Shown here piece after piece: positions 1-13,479 of a stretch of DNA of 64,000 nt. The number at the start of each line of letters is the position of its first letter. Within the stretch, counting starts at the first letter, position 1. Where the stretch lies: positions 324,501-388,500 of the forward strand of contig CAJNDS010002207.1 in assembly GCA_905221605.1 (NCBI GenBank). Reading direction: 5' to 3'. The stretch comes from Symbiodinium natans (Eukaryota; Sar; Dinophyceae; Suessiales; Symbiodiniaceae). The position numbers and the translations under genes are program-made. The notes beneath the pieces were generated by a model. It did not search any database. It worked only from the letters and a program-made list of their open reading frames with translations, and was not told where the DNA came from.

Positions 1-1330
1 TCAAGCCGGTAATTTTCCTGTATCCCATCCGAACAGCCGAGCCTCATCCTTGAAAGCTTCTGAGGACCTGGCTGCACACGACAGAAGGCCTCCTGAAGCA
101 CAGGTGCGCTGCGCGTTCCAATTGCTTCCTGGTTGTTTCGGTGTATGCCAGTTAGCCGTAGCCTGCCCATCTGCATGCCAAAACAGCTCTCTACTCTCAC
201 CGGCAGATCACAGGCCACCTCGGGCATGTACAGCCTCTATGTGACCCGAAAAAGGTAGGGAGGTTGTTCCCGGGCGCATTTGATCATCGAAGTGTCAGAG
301 TAGCCTCATTCTGCCAGAGCTGTTTGGATGTAATCTTGTTTTCCGGGCAGGTTGGAAGAACTGCCAAAACGGGATTCAAACAAAGCTTCTTCAACAAAAA
401 GCATCTCATGGTTCCAAGGAGTTGGGGAACTCAGATCCTTTTGATGATAAACCTTGAACTTAATCGGCGGGTTAGGCCATGGACATTGTTTCGGTCTCTA
501 TATTTCCTTTCTGCTGTTTTCATCTCAAGCCTTGTTTCATGCAGTCTTCAGCTAGCCGGGTGGCAACAAAAGTTCCGCTGGACCTGGTTAAGCCTCACGT
601 GGCAGGTCGGCCGACAAGTGTTTGAACGCCAAGTTGCAGCTGGAGAAATGTCCCTTCTCCGACCAACAGTGGCAGCCAAGTGTGCCCAGCACTGATTCAG
701 CCATAGCTTCAGGGCGGGAAGCCTGCACAAGCATGACGGGGATTTAAGGCGTCATCTCGTACGCTTGTACATAGCGTCTCAGCCGCAAAGCTGCCACCTG
801 GTTCTCTTACCCACTGCTGTCCTCATGTTGCATGTACAACTGGTGTGGAGAGCAAGTCATGTCACAGTGTGTGCGGTTGAAGATCCAGCAACTTGCTGGT
901 TCATGGTTAAATTTTATATATGTTATATGCGGGATGCTCTAAACTTGGGTCCTTTTGATGGGGTTACTATGAAAAGGCGGCCCCAAGTATTTGGGGTACC
1001 CATGGCTCGCGTTGGGGGCAGTGGTTGTCAGTGGTTGGCTGAAGGTCGCACATGCTGGAGCGTGAACCTGACATTCTGGTGCAAAAGTTATGGTACTCAC
1101 TGATTACCCTAAAGCGGGTCGATGTACAGTAAAGGGGACCAAAGCTGGAGAAGCGATGCCAGTTTGCATATTTTTGTGTTTGTAGCCTTTTAATGTAATT
1201 TCTGGATCAGGTAGCAACCAGGTCTGGTCACGATCTGTCAGTTATGGAGAGGAAGCAAGACTGTTCTTGCACCAAGGTTTGTACATGCAGTGGATTCACT
1301 GGTCTGTTTTTTGTGGTTTTTTGGAATTGC

Positions 1331-1370
1331 TTGGATGGCTGTGAAGTATTTGTTTGGATGGCTGTGAAGT
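1331..1370 (+). repeat. 17-bp direct duplication
   Basis: TTGGATGGCTGTGAAGT occurs at 1331-1347 and again at 1354-1370. Confidence 0.7.
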
Positions 1371-2920
1371 GGTGGTTAGGCATGCTGGTTAGTCACAAGG
1401 CAGGACATTCTTGCTAGGAGACCACGTTGCGATGGGAGGACAGTACAGTAGAGGGATGATCTGGTATGTATGTGGGCTTGTCGTTAGGGAGGATGCTGAA
1501 GCATCTTCTCATCCATTGTTTGTCGAGCACCACATTGCCGTTTGAACATGGCACCACCATTCTCACTCTAAAACGGGGGCTGGGCCTCTCCTCTGTTTCA
1601 TCCTTTGTTTAAGCCTTGTATGCGTTTGGCTTGATACAACACGTCTGGCCCTTACCTCTCATTGCAACACAGCGGTGTTGCTCAAGGTGGACGTCATCCC
1701 TCGCTTTGAGGGTTTGTTTCGTAGACCCGACCTGGCATCTCTGTGGTGGAGCTTTTCGAAAGTTGTTTGTTGTCTTTCGATGCAAGGGAGGGGGGGAACT
1801 GGGACTAAAGGAGCAACATGGGAGAGGTGCCCCAGAAATTTACTTGGACTATCGCGTAGAATGCCCTGCGGTGCGTCTCTCCAGGAGTACAGCTACAAGT
1901 AGGCGGGCGGCAAAAAACAGCTTGAAGTAACTTGACCCCAGGCGTTGGATCCCTTTACAGCCGGCCTGTGTGCACCGGCCACCGTTCACTCCCCGAATCC
2001 CTAGGCTGATGGCCACATGGTCCATCAGCTGTCCGGCCGGTGCCTAGATGCCCCTCGGTACATTGCATTCAGCAGCAAACATGCGCTGTCCTGCACATCC
2101 TGGGAGCCAGCATGCTGCGGTAGATCTTTGTACAGTTGTGATTGGGGAATTCTGCCAAAGAGATCGGACAGCGGAAGCTAGCGGACGCAACTTAGAGCCG
2201 AAGCTGCTGCGAAGCTGTTGGCGAATCCCAGGCCGTAACCCTAAGCCCTTTTGCTTCGTCTTCCCAGGGGGTGGTAACTCTGTTCCATCAGAATCATGCC
2301 TCTGCTGTGCTTTGTGGACGTTTGCGATTGTTTGGTTCCTTGTTCAGCCAGTAGCCGGGTGAACTTGGCCTGGCAGGTCTCGGGACAAGTGGCCATTGAT
2401 GGGGCGACCTTCGTCTTGCCACTTGTCGGCGAGACTGTTTACGGGCGGCGTCTGAACATGCTCAGTTCTTGTTCACGAGATCTTGTGGCTTGCCGCGACC
2501 ATGGCCGTCAACTACATTTTTGGCCTACCCTGTAGCCTACTAGACTATGAGCCCCAGATAGCACAAGTCTGCCTACGACAGGGGAGCTGGCATCAGCCGA
2601 GGGTTCCGTTCAGGATGGGGGGGCTTGTAGCCCTTCTTGTTGCAGCTCATTCGCCCTTGCGTAAGCTTGGCATGAGGTCTCAAGCCGTTGACATTTTTGT
2701 TCACGCTGCTCTTGGGCCGATGGACAGCCCGATTTTCAGACAGCTGGTTGGACCAATCGAAGCACACCAAATTCCGACTAAACATAGCGAAGCAACTGAA
2801 GACACGGACAAAGCAGAAGTCCTCGATTCAGAAGCCGGAAACTCCACCCACACGAGTTGTAGACCATCCTGCAACCTAGTTCTGCCCTTGTTTCTTGACC
2901 TGCATGTTCAAATGTCCTCG

Positions 2921-2964
2921 CCCCCTCCCCACCCCCCTCCCCACACCCCTCCCCACCCCCCTCC

Positions 2965-2995
<31 letters not shown>

Positions 2996-2998
2996 TCA
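2921..2998 (+). repeat. C-rich minisatellite (CCCCTCCCCA type)
   Basis: An almost pure C/T/A strand repeats CCCCTCCCCAC and then CCCCA units. It generates artificial Pro-rich and Gly-rich frames on both strands. Confidence 0.8.
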
Positions 2999-3815
2999 CC
3001 CAACAGACGATGAAAACTTGTTGACCAGCATGACATCATTCCCGGACGCGAAAAGGAACGATTGCGCGAGGGGGCCTGATGGTGCAAAGCTCCAGCGCTG
3101 GAGCGTGCCTCGGCCAGTCAGGCCTTCGAAAGGGCGCATGTTGGGGTTAGCTTAAGCTTTCTCTCGCCTGTGATTGCGCAGCCGAGATCTCGCAGTCTGG
3201 CTTGCTTCAGAGCCTTTCCGACAACAGCCTTTGCTTCTCGGCATATGCAAGTTACACTTCTGCTTGGTGGGCAGGCACTGTAGCTCTTGCAATTGTTAAA
3301 CAAGCGTAGATGGCAATTTCCGAACACAATCCCAAACTCCGAGTCCTTGAGCGTCCTTGGTAAGCCAACACGAAAATGTCTGCCTCGTCCTCACCAGATC
3401 CTTGCAGGTATTGGCGCCCGGGCCTTAGAGAAGGACGTGCGCAGCTTGACAGTGCACGGCTGCTTTCTTCTTTTTTAAATCAAATTTGGGCTTGTCGCAA
3501 ATTGTAGAGTGGTCGGGCGTCAGGAGGGTTTTCGGCAAGTCGTCTCAAGCGTGTGATTGGAGCAGGCCTTGACTTGAGGCTTGGGCGGAGATTCTGCTGG
3601 TTTTGTGGTTGTATAGATTGAGGATCACGGTACACCACCATGCGCAATCAGACCATTCTGAGTGACGATATATGCGACCAGAAGCATTCACGCAGCGAGT
3701 TCATGTCTCCCTTCATGAACCATGCAACCGGTTCCGATTGAGCGAGAGAGAGGGAGAGAGCTCAGTTTCATAACGACTGCTCGTCGCCTAGAGCGCGGGC
3801 GCCCTTCAAGTCCCG

Positions 3816-3980
3816 TAGAAGAAGAAGACGAAGGAGAAGAAGACGAAGAATAAGACGAAGAAGAAGAAGAAGACGAGAGAACCCTGTGCAGCGCGCCCTT
3901 CGGAGCACGTGCAGGAAGGAAGGGGGGAAGGAAGAGAGAGCGGAGAATAGAGAGGGGAAAGAACAGAGAGGGAGAGAGAC
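3816..3980 (+). repeat. GAA/GAC-rich microsatellite with flanking GA-rich DNA
   Basis: GAAGAAGACG-type triplets (3816-3880) are followed by GA-rich sequence to about 3980, and a GAGAGAG block lies just upstream (3741-3759). The arrangement GAGAGA, spacer, CCCGTAG, GAAGAAG recurs at 59682-59829. Confidence 0.7.
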
Positions 3981-5467
3981 TGGAGCTGAAACATACCACC
4001 CAATGCAGCTGAAAGACAGAGGCCTGTGCCCCAGCTCTACAGTGTCAGCTACAGTGTCAGCTGCCCACAGCAACCACGCACTCAAGAGAATGGGCCCCCT
4101 TTGCACCTGACCCTAATCTGCATACTTCACCCCACCAACCCGGGCAAGCTACAAAAAGTCTCACCATAACCAACCGTCCTGAACAGCCCACAACCTGACT
4201 CCCTACAAACCTAGTTGGGGCATTCACATCACGAGATTCCCTACTTACCTGCTAGCATACCGGGGGAGTCAACATGTTGTGGAGGGACGAAGGGATAACT
4301 AAGCTGGACAGGGAACGAAAGGGAGCCGGTTCCTCTAGCAATCACATAAATCACATAACTCGCTTAGTGGCCCCGGCAGTTTCACAGCTTCAGTTCATCC
4401 TCCACTCTGTAACGCACGCCTGCGGGCGGCCCCCTTGAATACAGGGGGTTAGGTGCGCAGAAAGAAAGAAAGAAAGAGACTGGAGGGGTTGAACCCCCCG
4501 CAAGAGTTTCAAGTCTCCACAACAAGTGGGGGCGCGCGGACGGGCTCGTCCCCCCGGCCCCATAAAAGAGTGAGTATCGAGTGTTTTACTTCAGAACGTG
4601 CATTGGGCTTGCATGCTGAGGTGAGGGTCACTGAGAACCTCGCTTGCATGTTCCATCGGTTTGGATCGCATTGAGAAGTCTGGAGGGGGCTGCACATGGC
4701 TGACTAGATTCTTGACCGCTTCCGAGCACCAGTGGCATGCCAACCTTCTGCAACCATGATACTGTGTACAACCATGCCCAAACCTTGGGCTCAAAAACTG
4801 ATGGTCGGGAGCACTGAGTGGCCAGGACTGGAGATCAGGACCTGACGGTTCAATCTTGCCCGCAGAAGGTTTCTCATGAGCCTTGGGCTGGCTGACGGTC
4901 TTAAGGTTTTACATTGCAAACATCGCTGTTAGCAAGTTCTGTATTCATGATCTTTATCGGCGGTAGGAGGGATGCTCTATACGAGCGTTTGTGAAGATGT
5001 TCAGTGTTCAGGGCTCGGGCTTCGTCCCAAGTCGTTGCTTCAGCTTCCAAGGGTGTCGTGCCACACTTGGTGGTAGTTCTAGAGTGGCTTCTCAAAGCGT
5101 GGCACTTGCGCCGAGGATCTGACGTGGCGTTTCCTCCCTGGTCACTACCTGAGGCATACCGCCACAGGCATGTGCGATTCTTGGTGGCCAGCAGAACATT
5201 GCCCTGTTGGCTCTCGGGACTAGCGTTGGTGCAGGCTTGCGGGTCCGAGGGCTATCATGGTTGCAGGATGGTTCGGGAGGGAGGGGGTACAGAGCTCCCT
5301 GCAAGCATCTGCAAGCACTCCGAACTTGCGCAGCGAGGCAGATGTGGCTGGCTCTCCGGGCACAGCGGCTCAGCCAAGAGCAAGGCTTTCTTGTTTTTTC
5401 ATTCTCCTGGGCCTTGAACACATGGGTAGCCTTCCTCCCCCCTCCCCCTGCATGTCTGTGGTTCATG

Positions 5468-5670
5468 GCGGGTTTAGGGTTTAGGGTTAGGCTGTAGGGC
5501 TGCAGGTTTAGGGATTTCACTTTGTCCACCGTAGTTCATGATGCTTTAGGGTTTAGGGCTACCCTTCTTCCTGGGGTTCGTGGTGGGTTTAGGGTCAAGC
5601 GTTAGCGTTTCGGGGTTTCCTCTCTTTCCGATGGTTTGTGGTGGGTTTAGGTTAGGGTTTAGGGCTTATT
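5468..5670 (+). repeat. Interstitial TTTAGGG-bearing degenerate tandem repeat
   Basis: TTTAGGG or close variants occur repeatedly. Each cluster is preceded by a related leader (GGTTCATGGCGGGTTTAGGG, GTTCGTGGTGGGTTTAGGG, GTTTGTGGTGGGTTTAGG), giving a degenerate unit of about 80-110 bases in roughly three copies. TTTAGGG is the plant/dinoflagellate-type telomere unit. Here it is internal, with non-telomeric sequence on both sides. Confidence 0.7.
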
Positions 5671-6546
5671 TCGTGGGGTGAGGGCTCCGAACAGTCAGGG
5701 TTTGGGCGGTGGGGGAGGGCGAGAACGCCGAGAGGCGGGATGCCTGGAAAGAATACTATAATAGGGGCCTTAACACTTAGAATAGGGTTTTGGGGGCGGT
5801 ATTCCGGTTATTGTATTTATTCCGAACCCTACAATAGCTGTTCAACTCGACACGGCGAGCTGAGGACAGATACGCTGCGATCAAGCTTGCGCCATGTGAC
5901 AATCAGGTGCTCTGTGACTGCTTGATCCCAACATCCTGAATGTCGGGCCTTACGGGTCACATCCCGCAACCACCTTTTTATTTGCAGTCCCGGTGCTTGG
6001 GCCAACCAAATTTGCTGTTGTGGTGCAAGATGAGCAGGAGCTGGAAACACCTGGAATCTGGAGGTTCTCGCACGAAGGCCGGCACCGGATCACGTCCCAC
6101 ACTGACTGGGCTCAGGATAGGAATGTTATGATTGCCTTCCATGTGCTAGCTTGCCAAGGGTTCCTGTTTGATTAGCTACGTACTTCATAGAAGCCCTGCG
6201 AGGCTGCTTCTCTCTACGCTGTGGAAGCAGATTCGCCCCAAGTCCCGGCAAATCGCCATCTTCTCAAGCACAGTGTACTCGCAGCACAGATTGGGCATGC
6301 GGCGCGCCTAAACCCGGTGCATAAAGCTGCGTTCTCTCAGGGTTTTCTGCTCGAACCACACGAGCGCTACCGATCCGGCCTTGCTCCTGGATCTGGTAAG
6401 TTTCACCTTTGCTTTTCTGCGAGGCTTCCTCGTGAACCAGGGCAGCGACTGGCTGTCAGCCTCAAAATGCATCAGTGCCTCGTCTTGGCCTGGAGGAGTT
6501 GTACCGTGCACCTGATCAAACCCACATCTTAATCCTGAAGCCCTGA

Positions 6547-6667
6547 ATATTATATATATATATATATATATATGTTATATACATACAATACAATACAATA
6601 CAATACAAGACAAGACAATACAATACAATACAATACACACATGCATGCATGCATACATACATACACA
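6547..6667 (+). repeat. Compound (TA)n, (ACAAT)n, (CATA)n microsatellite
   Basis: About 26 bases of TA are followed by a dozen ACAAT/ACAAG pentamers, then ATGC and CATA tetramers. Confidence 0.85.
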
Positions 6668-7259
6668 CAAAAAACATAGACCAGCAAGAAAGCCGACGAT
6701 GCAAACCATGATCTGTAGAGCCTCGGGCAGCATCCGCCCTTGGCTCATTGCCCGTCGGGCTCAGTAGGATGGACGCAGGGTGCCGGACGAATGTTGAAGA
6801 TCTGCTCGAAGCTCCTGTACACTCAGAAGATGCCGAAGATTTCAGCCCAAGGTGCGCATCCTCACGGAGATGATGCCAGTGCCATCAGCGGCTTGGCATA
6901 GGGTGCTCCCTGGACGGTTTTCTTGAACTCTCACCTTGTTGAGTCTCCTTCAAGTTGGCGTGCCCGAAAGGAAGAAGGATTAAAGAATTGATCCCACGGG
7001 TTCTACCAGGAACCCTTGATGGGGCGTCGGGTTGAGGGCTAGCATGAGAGGGCAAGAGGCTCGAGGATTTACTATGGATTGTCTCCTCAACCAGAAGTCT
7101 TTAAAACCTGAAAGCATACAGGTTTGTTGAATCCAAGGCCTTGATGTTTGCGAGTTGGGCACCGACCAGACGTGGGAGGTGACGACCAACGGCATGATTC
7201 GCAGCACGCTCGGAAGCGCCTCACTGCGAATCAGGGTTGGGGTCGCCAAGCCCAGCTGA

Positions 7260-7720
7260 CTGTGATGCTCAAGGCTGAGGGTCACTAGCTCGATGCTCAT
7301 GATGTTCGAGGGTTGGCATCACCAACTCAAGCTGATGCACATGATGCTTTGCCAAGGTTGAGTCTCGAAGCCGAGCTGATGCTCGTGATGCTCTAGGGGC
7401 TGGGGTCACCAACGCAAGCTGATGCTTATCAGCATCAGATTGGGCTGGTCGCCCTTAGCCCTCGAGCATCACGAGCATCCTCGCCAGTTGGAACCGGGCA
7501 GCATCGTCGAGCGGTCAGTCCTCAAACATCATGAGCATCAGCCGGTGACGGATGGGAATCGGCCCGGCAAGCCAGAGTGTCAGAAACCCGCTCTCAGATT
7601 CAGCCGTTCTGCTTCCCACTTTTTCGTCGACCGATTCTCAAGACAGTGCTTCAGCAGGCGTGATGCTCAAGGGGATCTCAAAGCCTGTAGCTCATGATGC
7701 TGAGGGCTTGATATAGACGA
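7260..7720. repeat. GATGCTC/GAGCATC degenerate array with large inverted repeat
   Basis: The stretch 7260-7410 repeats GCTGATGCTCATGATGCT-like units. From about 7457 the same unit appears inverted as GAGCATCACGAGCATC. Arms at about 7378-7401 and 7457-7479 are nearly complementary, and the centre contains a second, smaller palindrome (CTGATGCT-TAT-CAGCATCAG, about 7420-7438). No gene is seen here. Confidence 0.65.
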
Positions 7721-8266
7721 TTGTCTTGCTATAGACGATTTGCAGCAACGCTAGCCTTTTAGTCCTACGCCCCCGCACGATCCCAGACCTAAGCCCTTTC
7801 GGTCCCCCGAACTTTCAGGCAGGAAGTGTGTGACGCTGGGCAAGTCTTCGCAGCCGCAGCTTGCAACTTGAAACTCTGCCTGCACCTGGGGTAAGGGCAT
7901 ACCTTCAGAACTTCAAAATGCCACACTCGGTCGACTCATGATCTTTTGCTCACGTTGATCCGGGCTCGTATCGCATTCTCGCAAGTGACTGTCTGGACCG
8001 TAGTCCTCTCGGCTGGGAGTCGTTGCCCTTCGCGGAAAGCCCTGTTGCTTCTGCTTTAGCATCCCGACATGGTAAGCGCAAGAGATTTGAATCCTGGGAC
8101 ATCCATTTCTGAGTCGGCTCGACTCTCAGAGCCAAGGCAGGGAAGATTCTGAGACGCAGTATTGGAAGCAGCTCGATGGCGCCCTCCTCCAGAATCGTGC
8201 CGCAGGCCTGGTCAGGGTTCCAGCTGCTCTGGAGTTGGAGGAGTTCCCCCTTCTCCGGTCCATTGA

Positions 8267-8288
8267 GGGGGGGGGGGGGGGGGGGGGG
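8267..8288 (+). repeat. Run of 22 G
   Basis: Uninterrupted G homopolymer. Its length is prone to sequencing and assembly error. A shorter G run (12) lies at 14379-14390. Confidence 0.85.
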
Positions 8289-10177
8289 CTTCTCCTTTTG
8301 TTTTTCAGGGGACCTGCAGTCTTTAGCAAACGCTCAAAGCTGGAAGCCTTGATAGGAAGACGACTTCTCTCCGAGACAAAAACTTCAGGCATGGAGATTC
8401 TTAATTGGGGAGTGAGTTCCGGGCCTGAGAGGTCTTAATCGAATCCGAAGTGGACGTTTGGAGGCATATGACAGACTGGTTATCAGGAGCAGTTCTCTTC
8501 CAAGCAACGCCGACAGTGGAATGTATGATGTATTTCTCCTGGACGTTGACACAAATCTCAACATGATCACACCGCAGCAGAGTTACATGAGCTAACCCAC
8601 TGCTAAAGGCTAAAGGCGTCTCTTCGAGCCAAGTACAGGTATCCTGCTGAAAAGGAATCCCGGGCCTCCGAGAAATGTGCTGGTTACGCTCAGCGGTTGC
8701 ATTGAGCTTATCATGCGTAACTTCAGTTTGTCCGCGGATAGCGACGGACATGTTTGTGAAGAGTTTGCTCGCCAAACCGCCTCAATTAGTACAGCCCAGA
8801 ACCGTTGGGTTCGTGGCTTCAGAACTTCAGAACCCCGAGCCGAGAAAGGCAGCTGCCTGGCTGCTGCGGTCCAAGACGAGCTTGAGTTGCGGCCTTGCAC
8901 GCCCTCGGACCCCTCCCAGCGCTGGGAGAGGGAGCTGCTCCCGGCGAACATGAGAAAAGGCGCCAGGTTGGACAGGGGTTGGGATGGCTAGAGGCTTCCC
9001 GCGTTGTTGTTTGCAAACCGCTGCGCTCCGCGAGTTCTGAGGGGAGCAAACCAGGCCATCGGGTGCTTGCGGCAAACTTGCAGTGGGCATTCAATTCAAA
9101 AAATTTCGGGCCCAGGGATGGGCTACAACCCATGAACGTTGACCTGAGACTCAAACATGTTTCCACCAAGTTTGGGCATTTCTCTCCGCCCCACCTTCTG
9201 AACCTCCTCCCCGAAATCGCTACAAACCTTCGCCCGCATCCCAAAGCCAAGCTTGTAAGGAGCTTCATCAAGACCTCCGTGCGGCCCTGAAAGCCAGGAA
9301 CTCAGGCGATCCTTGCAGCGTTGCAGGCAAACACTTGGCCCTATGAGTACCCCATGAGAGATTATACCTGCCATATCGTCGTTGTTTTCTAGGTAGGTCT
9401 AGGGCTTACTGGGGAGTGCTCAGGTCAGCAGTTCCGAGCTTCCCGCTACACGTTTGCGTGCCTGGCAAAGCCAAGGGGCTGAAGACCGGTTTGGGGCTTC
9501 TTTGATTGGTTAATTATGGGGCTGTATGAGTTTTTTCGGGAGGGAAGGATGCTTCAGCAGCTTGGCCCGGGTGAATGAATGACGTACGAAGTCATGAAGG
9601 GTTTAGGTGGTGTATACTCTTTGGGTATAGTGACGTACTAGAGTGTTCGTCCGGAGCTTGGCTAGTGATTATCTCGTTCCGCAGGACGGTTCGGGGCCCT
9701 CCCAGCTGCAGCTGGAATGCCAGATCTCGGCGACTTGACGGAGTCTGCATAGGGTGTTTGGATGGGACAGCTATGCTAGCCCAGTGCAGACAGGGAGAGG
9801 CAGACAAAGACAGACAGAAATAGCGCGCGAGAAAGAAAGCAAGAGAAGAAGGGATGGAGAGAGCAGCAGTTTCACAGTTCCGAACAGTGCACAGGGGTGC
9901 GCTACTGCACAGGGCCCCCAAGTCAGCCCTCACACCCACGAGACCTGGGAAGAAAGAAGAAGAGGGTTGCAATGGGTTGCATTTGCTGATGCAAGCATTG
10001 CGCCGGAGGCCTTACGCGGATTGAGCGATTTGCAGAGGGCTTGCTTGCACTGTGCGTACACGCCATGGGTATGCGACCTTTCACTGCGCTCGCTTTGTCC
10101 GAGGCCATTGCTGGGGCAGATGAGACTGTCAGAAAGCGATGGACTGCAAACACAAACTTCCTGCTTCCGGGATGCAG

Positions 10178-10287
10178 ACAAGATTCTGGTGACATGGGCG
10201 GGATCCCATCTCCTGCATGTTGATGTCAGGTTTGCCAACTACACCGATGAGCATGTGAAGGCATGGAGCATGTTTAGTAAAGTTTAG
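10178..10287 (+). CDS. Isolated exon-like stretch, function unknown
   Basis: Following an acceptor-like GGGATGCAG, the frame reads ILVTWAGSHLLHVDVRFANY and TDEHVKAW before a stop at 10285-10287. Composition is much more protein-like than the surrounding frames. A second stretch at about 10450-10640 (LKSMDWKARHTADFYRAKS, YCVNLALASVFLIGRLEGW) may belong with it. I recognise neither. No joined model could be made. Confidence 0.25.
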
Positions 10288-13200
10288 TAGCGTACTGTGC
10301 CCTCAGTACGTGGCAATGTTTGAGCTTCTGCAAGACCAAGCCTCCTAAGTGTCACGGCTACTGCTACTCGGAGTTGCGGGCGATTGGACGGTGCGTCACA
10401 TAACATATCCTTGGATGTGCCGCTGCGGTCCGTGCAAGCTCGCATCGCGGTGTTGCCAGGAACTCTCCAAAAAACTCAAGTCGATGGACTGGAAGGCACG
10501 ACATACAGCTGATTTCTATCGAGCCAAATCTGCGAGATTGTCTGCGGATGCTCGCTCAAAACAGATCTTGCGTCGTTCAGAACACAGGTATTGTGTCAAT
10601 CTTGCGCTGGCTTCTGTGTTTCTGATAGGGCGGCTGGAGGGCTGGCGTTGGGCCCTTCATAGAAACCTCAACCCATCTGGAGGCCACGGGGAACTGGGAG
10701 AAGTCGGACCTCGAAGTAGTCTCCCAGCCCCCGGCTGTGGTGAAGGAGGCAGTGGAGGGATTGAAAATGGTTTAGGGCTTTAGGGGTTGTCATGCGGTGT
10801 TCTTGTCCTGGCAGTCCATTACAGTCCAGCTGCTGTGGGGATGTTGTCTGAGGTTCAGCAGCTTTAGGCTTTACCCGGAGGAGCCTTGATCCCCCTCAAG
10901 CAGGACATGTGGGTGGTTCGCTAAATCAGGGTCTCTTTCGGAGGGTCCCTGTTTTATCAGGTGCCGTACTATATACTGTAGGGGACCCAAAAAGCGACCG
11001 TAAGTTGAGAACTACCCATGTAGCGTTTTGAGGTATTGTTGCTCTTTGGGGTTAGATGAACCGAGCTTACACATCTCCCCAATTGTTTTGTGCTGCGAAA
11101 CAGGCAAAACGGGGAGAGGCTAGAATCGGCTAGAGCTAGGGTTGCTGCTACTTTCGAAGAGCAAAGAGGTCGCCCCTTCTTTCTCAAGAAACTGACAGCC
11201 CTGGGACAAAGGCAGTTGCAGCCTGACCAGAGATTGGCCCGCAACATTGAAAGGAAAAAAACCGATCACCAACCCGTGGGCGATTTTACATTTTAGGCTC
11301 ATGGGCATCCTTAAGACTAGACTCCAGGCATGTCGAGGCTGCGAGCCTTTGCCGGGATCTAGCCTGACGTGCCCGAGGACCCCCTAACAAAGGTTGAGGC
11401 TTTATGGCACTTTGTGGAGGCTTCTGAAGTAGAAGCCACTACATGTAGACATCGCGCATGCGGCGCCAACTAGAAAAGTCACAACCTTTTCGTTCAGCCT
11501 CCCGAGGACTCCATTCCTGAACCCCAAGCATCCCCAACTATAGACCTTTAGAGCATATGGGCTACTGTTGTGAACTTAGTGTAGAATCTGAACATCCCTA
11601 AAGCCTGCCGTGGGCGAGTGTGTTTGCAGGTGGGGCGGCTTCCGGGGGCGGACTTTGTCGCCTCTCGGCGCTGTGGCCACGCCAGAGTCACCAGGGATTA
11701 CTAAAGCTTGGAGCTTCAAATCTTGTGCCCAGACACCCAGAGGGCTAAAGGAGCTAGAGCTCAAAGGCACTAGGGAATTGGGGCGTATTTGAGCTGGAGT
11801 TTCGCAGGCATAGGACCGACCCTGGGAGACCCAGTGCTGATGTAGCCACATTCAGCAAGAAGCCTGATTCTCCTGGACCATCTTCTAAATATTGAAAACG
11901 AAGGACAGTTTGGAAGCCTGCGCCTATCAAGCCTTGGCTTGCTGCTGTGCCTGCTGCGGCCGCCACATGGCAAAGGGAGAACATGTTCAGGTAGGGCTCA
12001 GTGCCTACATCGGGAGTATCAGGCTTGCATGCGTTGTCGACCCCCTTTTTTTAGAGTATACCACCTTGCCCCTCCCTAAACCGTCAAAAGCTTAGCCCCA
12101 CCAAGTGCAGCCCATTTTACAGCAATCACCGGATCTGCACGAGCCCTGAAATACCACAGGTCCATGGCAAGGGGACTTTCATGGTAGATCCTGGTATATC
12201 CTGGTATATACTTGCACCCATACATTGCAAGCCTAGTATAGGCTTCGAGGTTTGGCTTTGAAGCCAGTCATTGAGGGGCCACAGGCTTGAAAACAGTTGG
12301 GAACAGCATCAAGCCGTGTTGGTTGTGGCACTCCGTGAACAAAGGAGATTGGTGTGCCTGAACATCCGCAAACAACTTGAGTGCAGCACCAGTTGACAGA
12401 ACCAGAGGCGTCAGCGTTCTGCCTGATGAGGAGGCGGGGCATGTTTACGTCGATGACCAGTGACCACTGTGTGGCAAGCAGAGGTGAGGGGCCAGTCTCC
12501 TGCTTGTGCCGTAGTATATGTATTTACATCAATTAAATGCCATAATACTACGGCGTACAAGAAGCCGTGCCGGCTCGGAGGCCAACAACCTCCGCCTGCG
12601 CGTGGCGCGAGCCACCCTCCGGGCGCTGATGACCAGGCAGCTTGGGATCTGTTGAGGTTGACTCGGCAAGGTTGCAAAGGGCTTACTTCTGCGGGTTGGG
12701 ATTCCACAATCAGGGCTTCTGGGAAGATCAGAATAGAACCGCTTTTAGCAAGAGCCCCCAAACAGGAGCTCAAGTGAGAGAAAACACGCCCCTGCAAGCC
12801 AAGATCCTTGCAAGGCAAAATCCAACGCGCAAGCACTTGCCTCTCCGCCCCCAAACGCCTCGGTTTCTGCTTACCCTGGCGCACCAGGAGGGCGGCCTTC
12901 GTCCTTGCATTCCAGGCCTATCTGATTTCTTTCCCAGCAGATGCTGAGATGTGTTGAGGTTGTTGGAGTCGGCGTAGAAGGTAACATTTCCACGAGAAAT
13001 GCTCCACAGCTCATGTACTTGGATGAAGCTCGGGGCCTTGGGCCTTGTCAGGTTTGAGGTTGCTGCATGTTGGCCTGGCAAGTGACTGTAGTACGCTGTG
13101 GCGCGCTGGTGAAATATACATTGTGAGGCGTTTTCATGCGGACGCTCGGTGGTGTTGCAATGTATGTGCGTGCTAGCTACTAGGGGGCTTGCGAACGAAA

Positions 13201-13289
13201 GTTCAAAACCCGCCACATCGGGCTCAGTGTCGATCCGTCTATCCTCTTCTGAGCTTCGGAGGCTTTGTTCACCCTGGGGACAGTCATCG

Positions 13290-13479
13290 GGCTGCCATAC
13301 GCAGCCTGGTGGATGATGACATGCTCAACTGGTTATCCCACCCAGGTGCCTGGGCTGAACGGTTCTTGCGTATCTGGCACCATGGTTTTGAAGCTAGTGC
13401 GTCTTTCTTGCAGTCACATGTTTGCATAAAGGGTGCCCACGAAAGTTTACCCCACACTAGAGTCACTAGAGTTTACTAG
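13290..13479 (+). CDS. Weak exon candidate, function unknown
   Basis: The open frame reads AIRSLVDDDMLNWLSHPGAW and AERFLRIWHHGFEAS. A further segment at about 13545-13625 contains a hydrophobic run (LALSLLVLILSVIFSAC) that could be a membrane helix. Neither has a recognised homologue and splice links are unclear. Confidence 0.18.

Larger units (their letters stand above)
1..5467. other. No recognisable gene
   Basis: All frames are short, overlap on both strands and have low-complexity or Cys/Trp/Arg-rich composition. Apart from the listed repeats I see no domain, no exon with protein-like composition and no RNA gene. Confidence 0.6.

Noticed and set aside
2573-3013. Pro-rich and Gly-rich frames
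   Set aside because: They come from the C-rich minisatellite.
8819-9271. 150-codon minus-strand frame with an overlapping 131-codon plus-strand frame
   Set aside because: Arg/Ser/Pro-rich on both strands and no recognisable motif; probably chance in GC-rich DNA.
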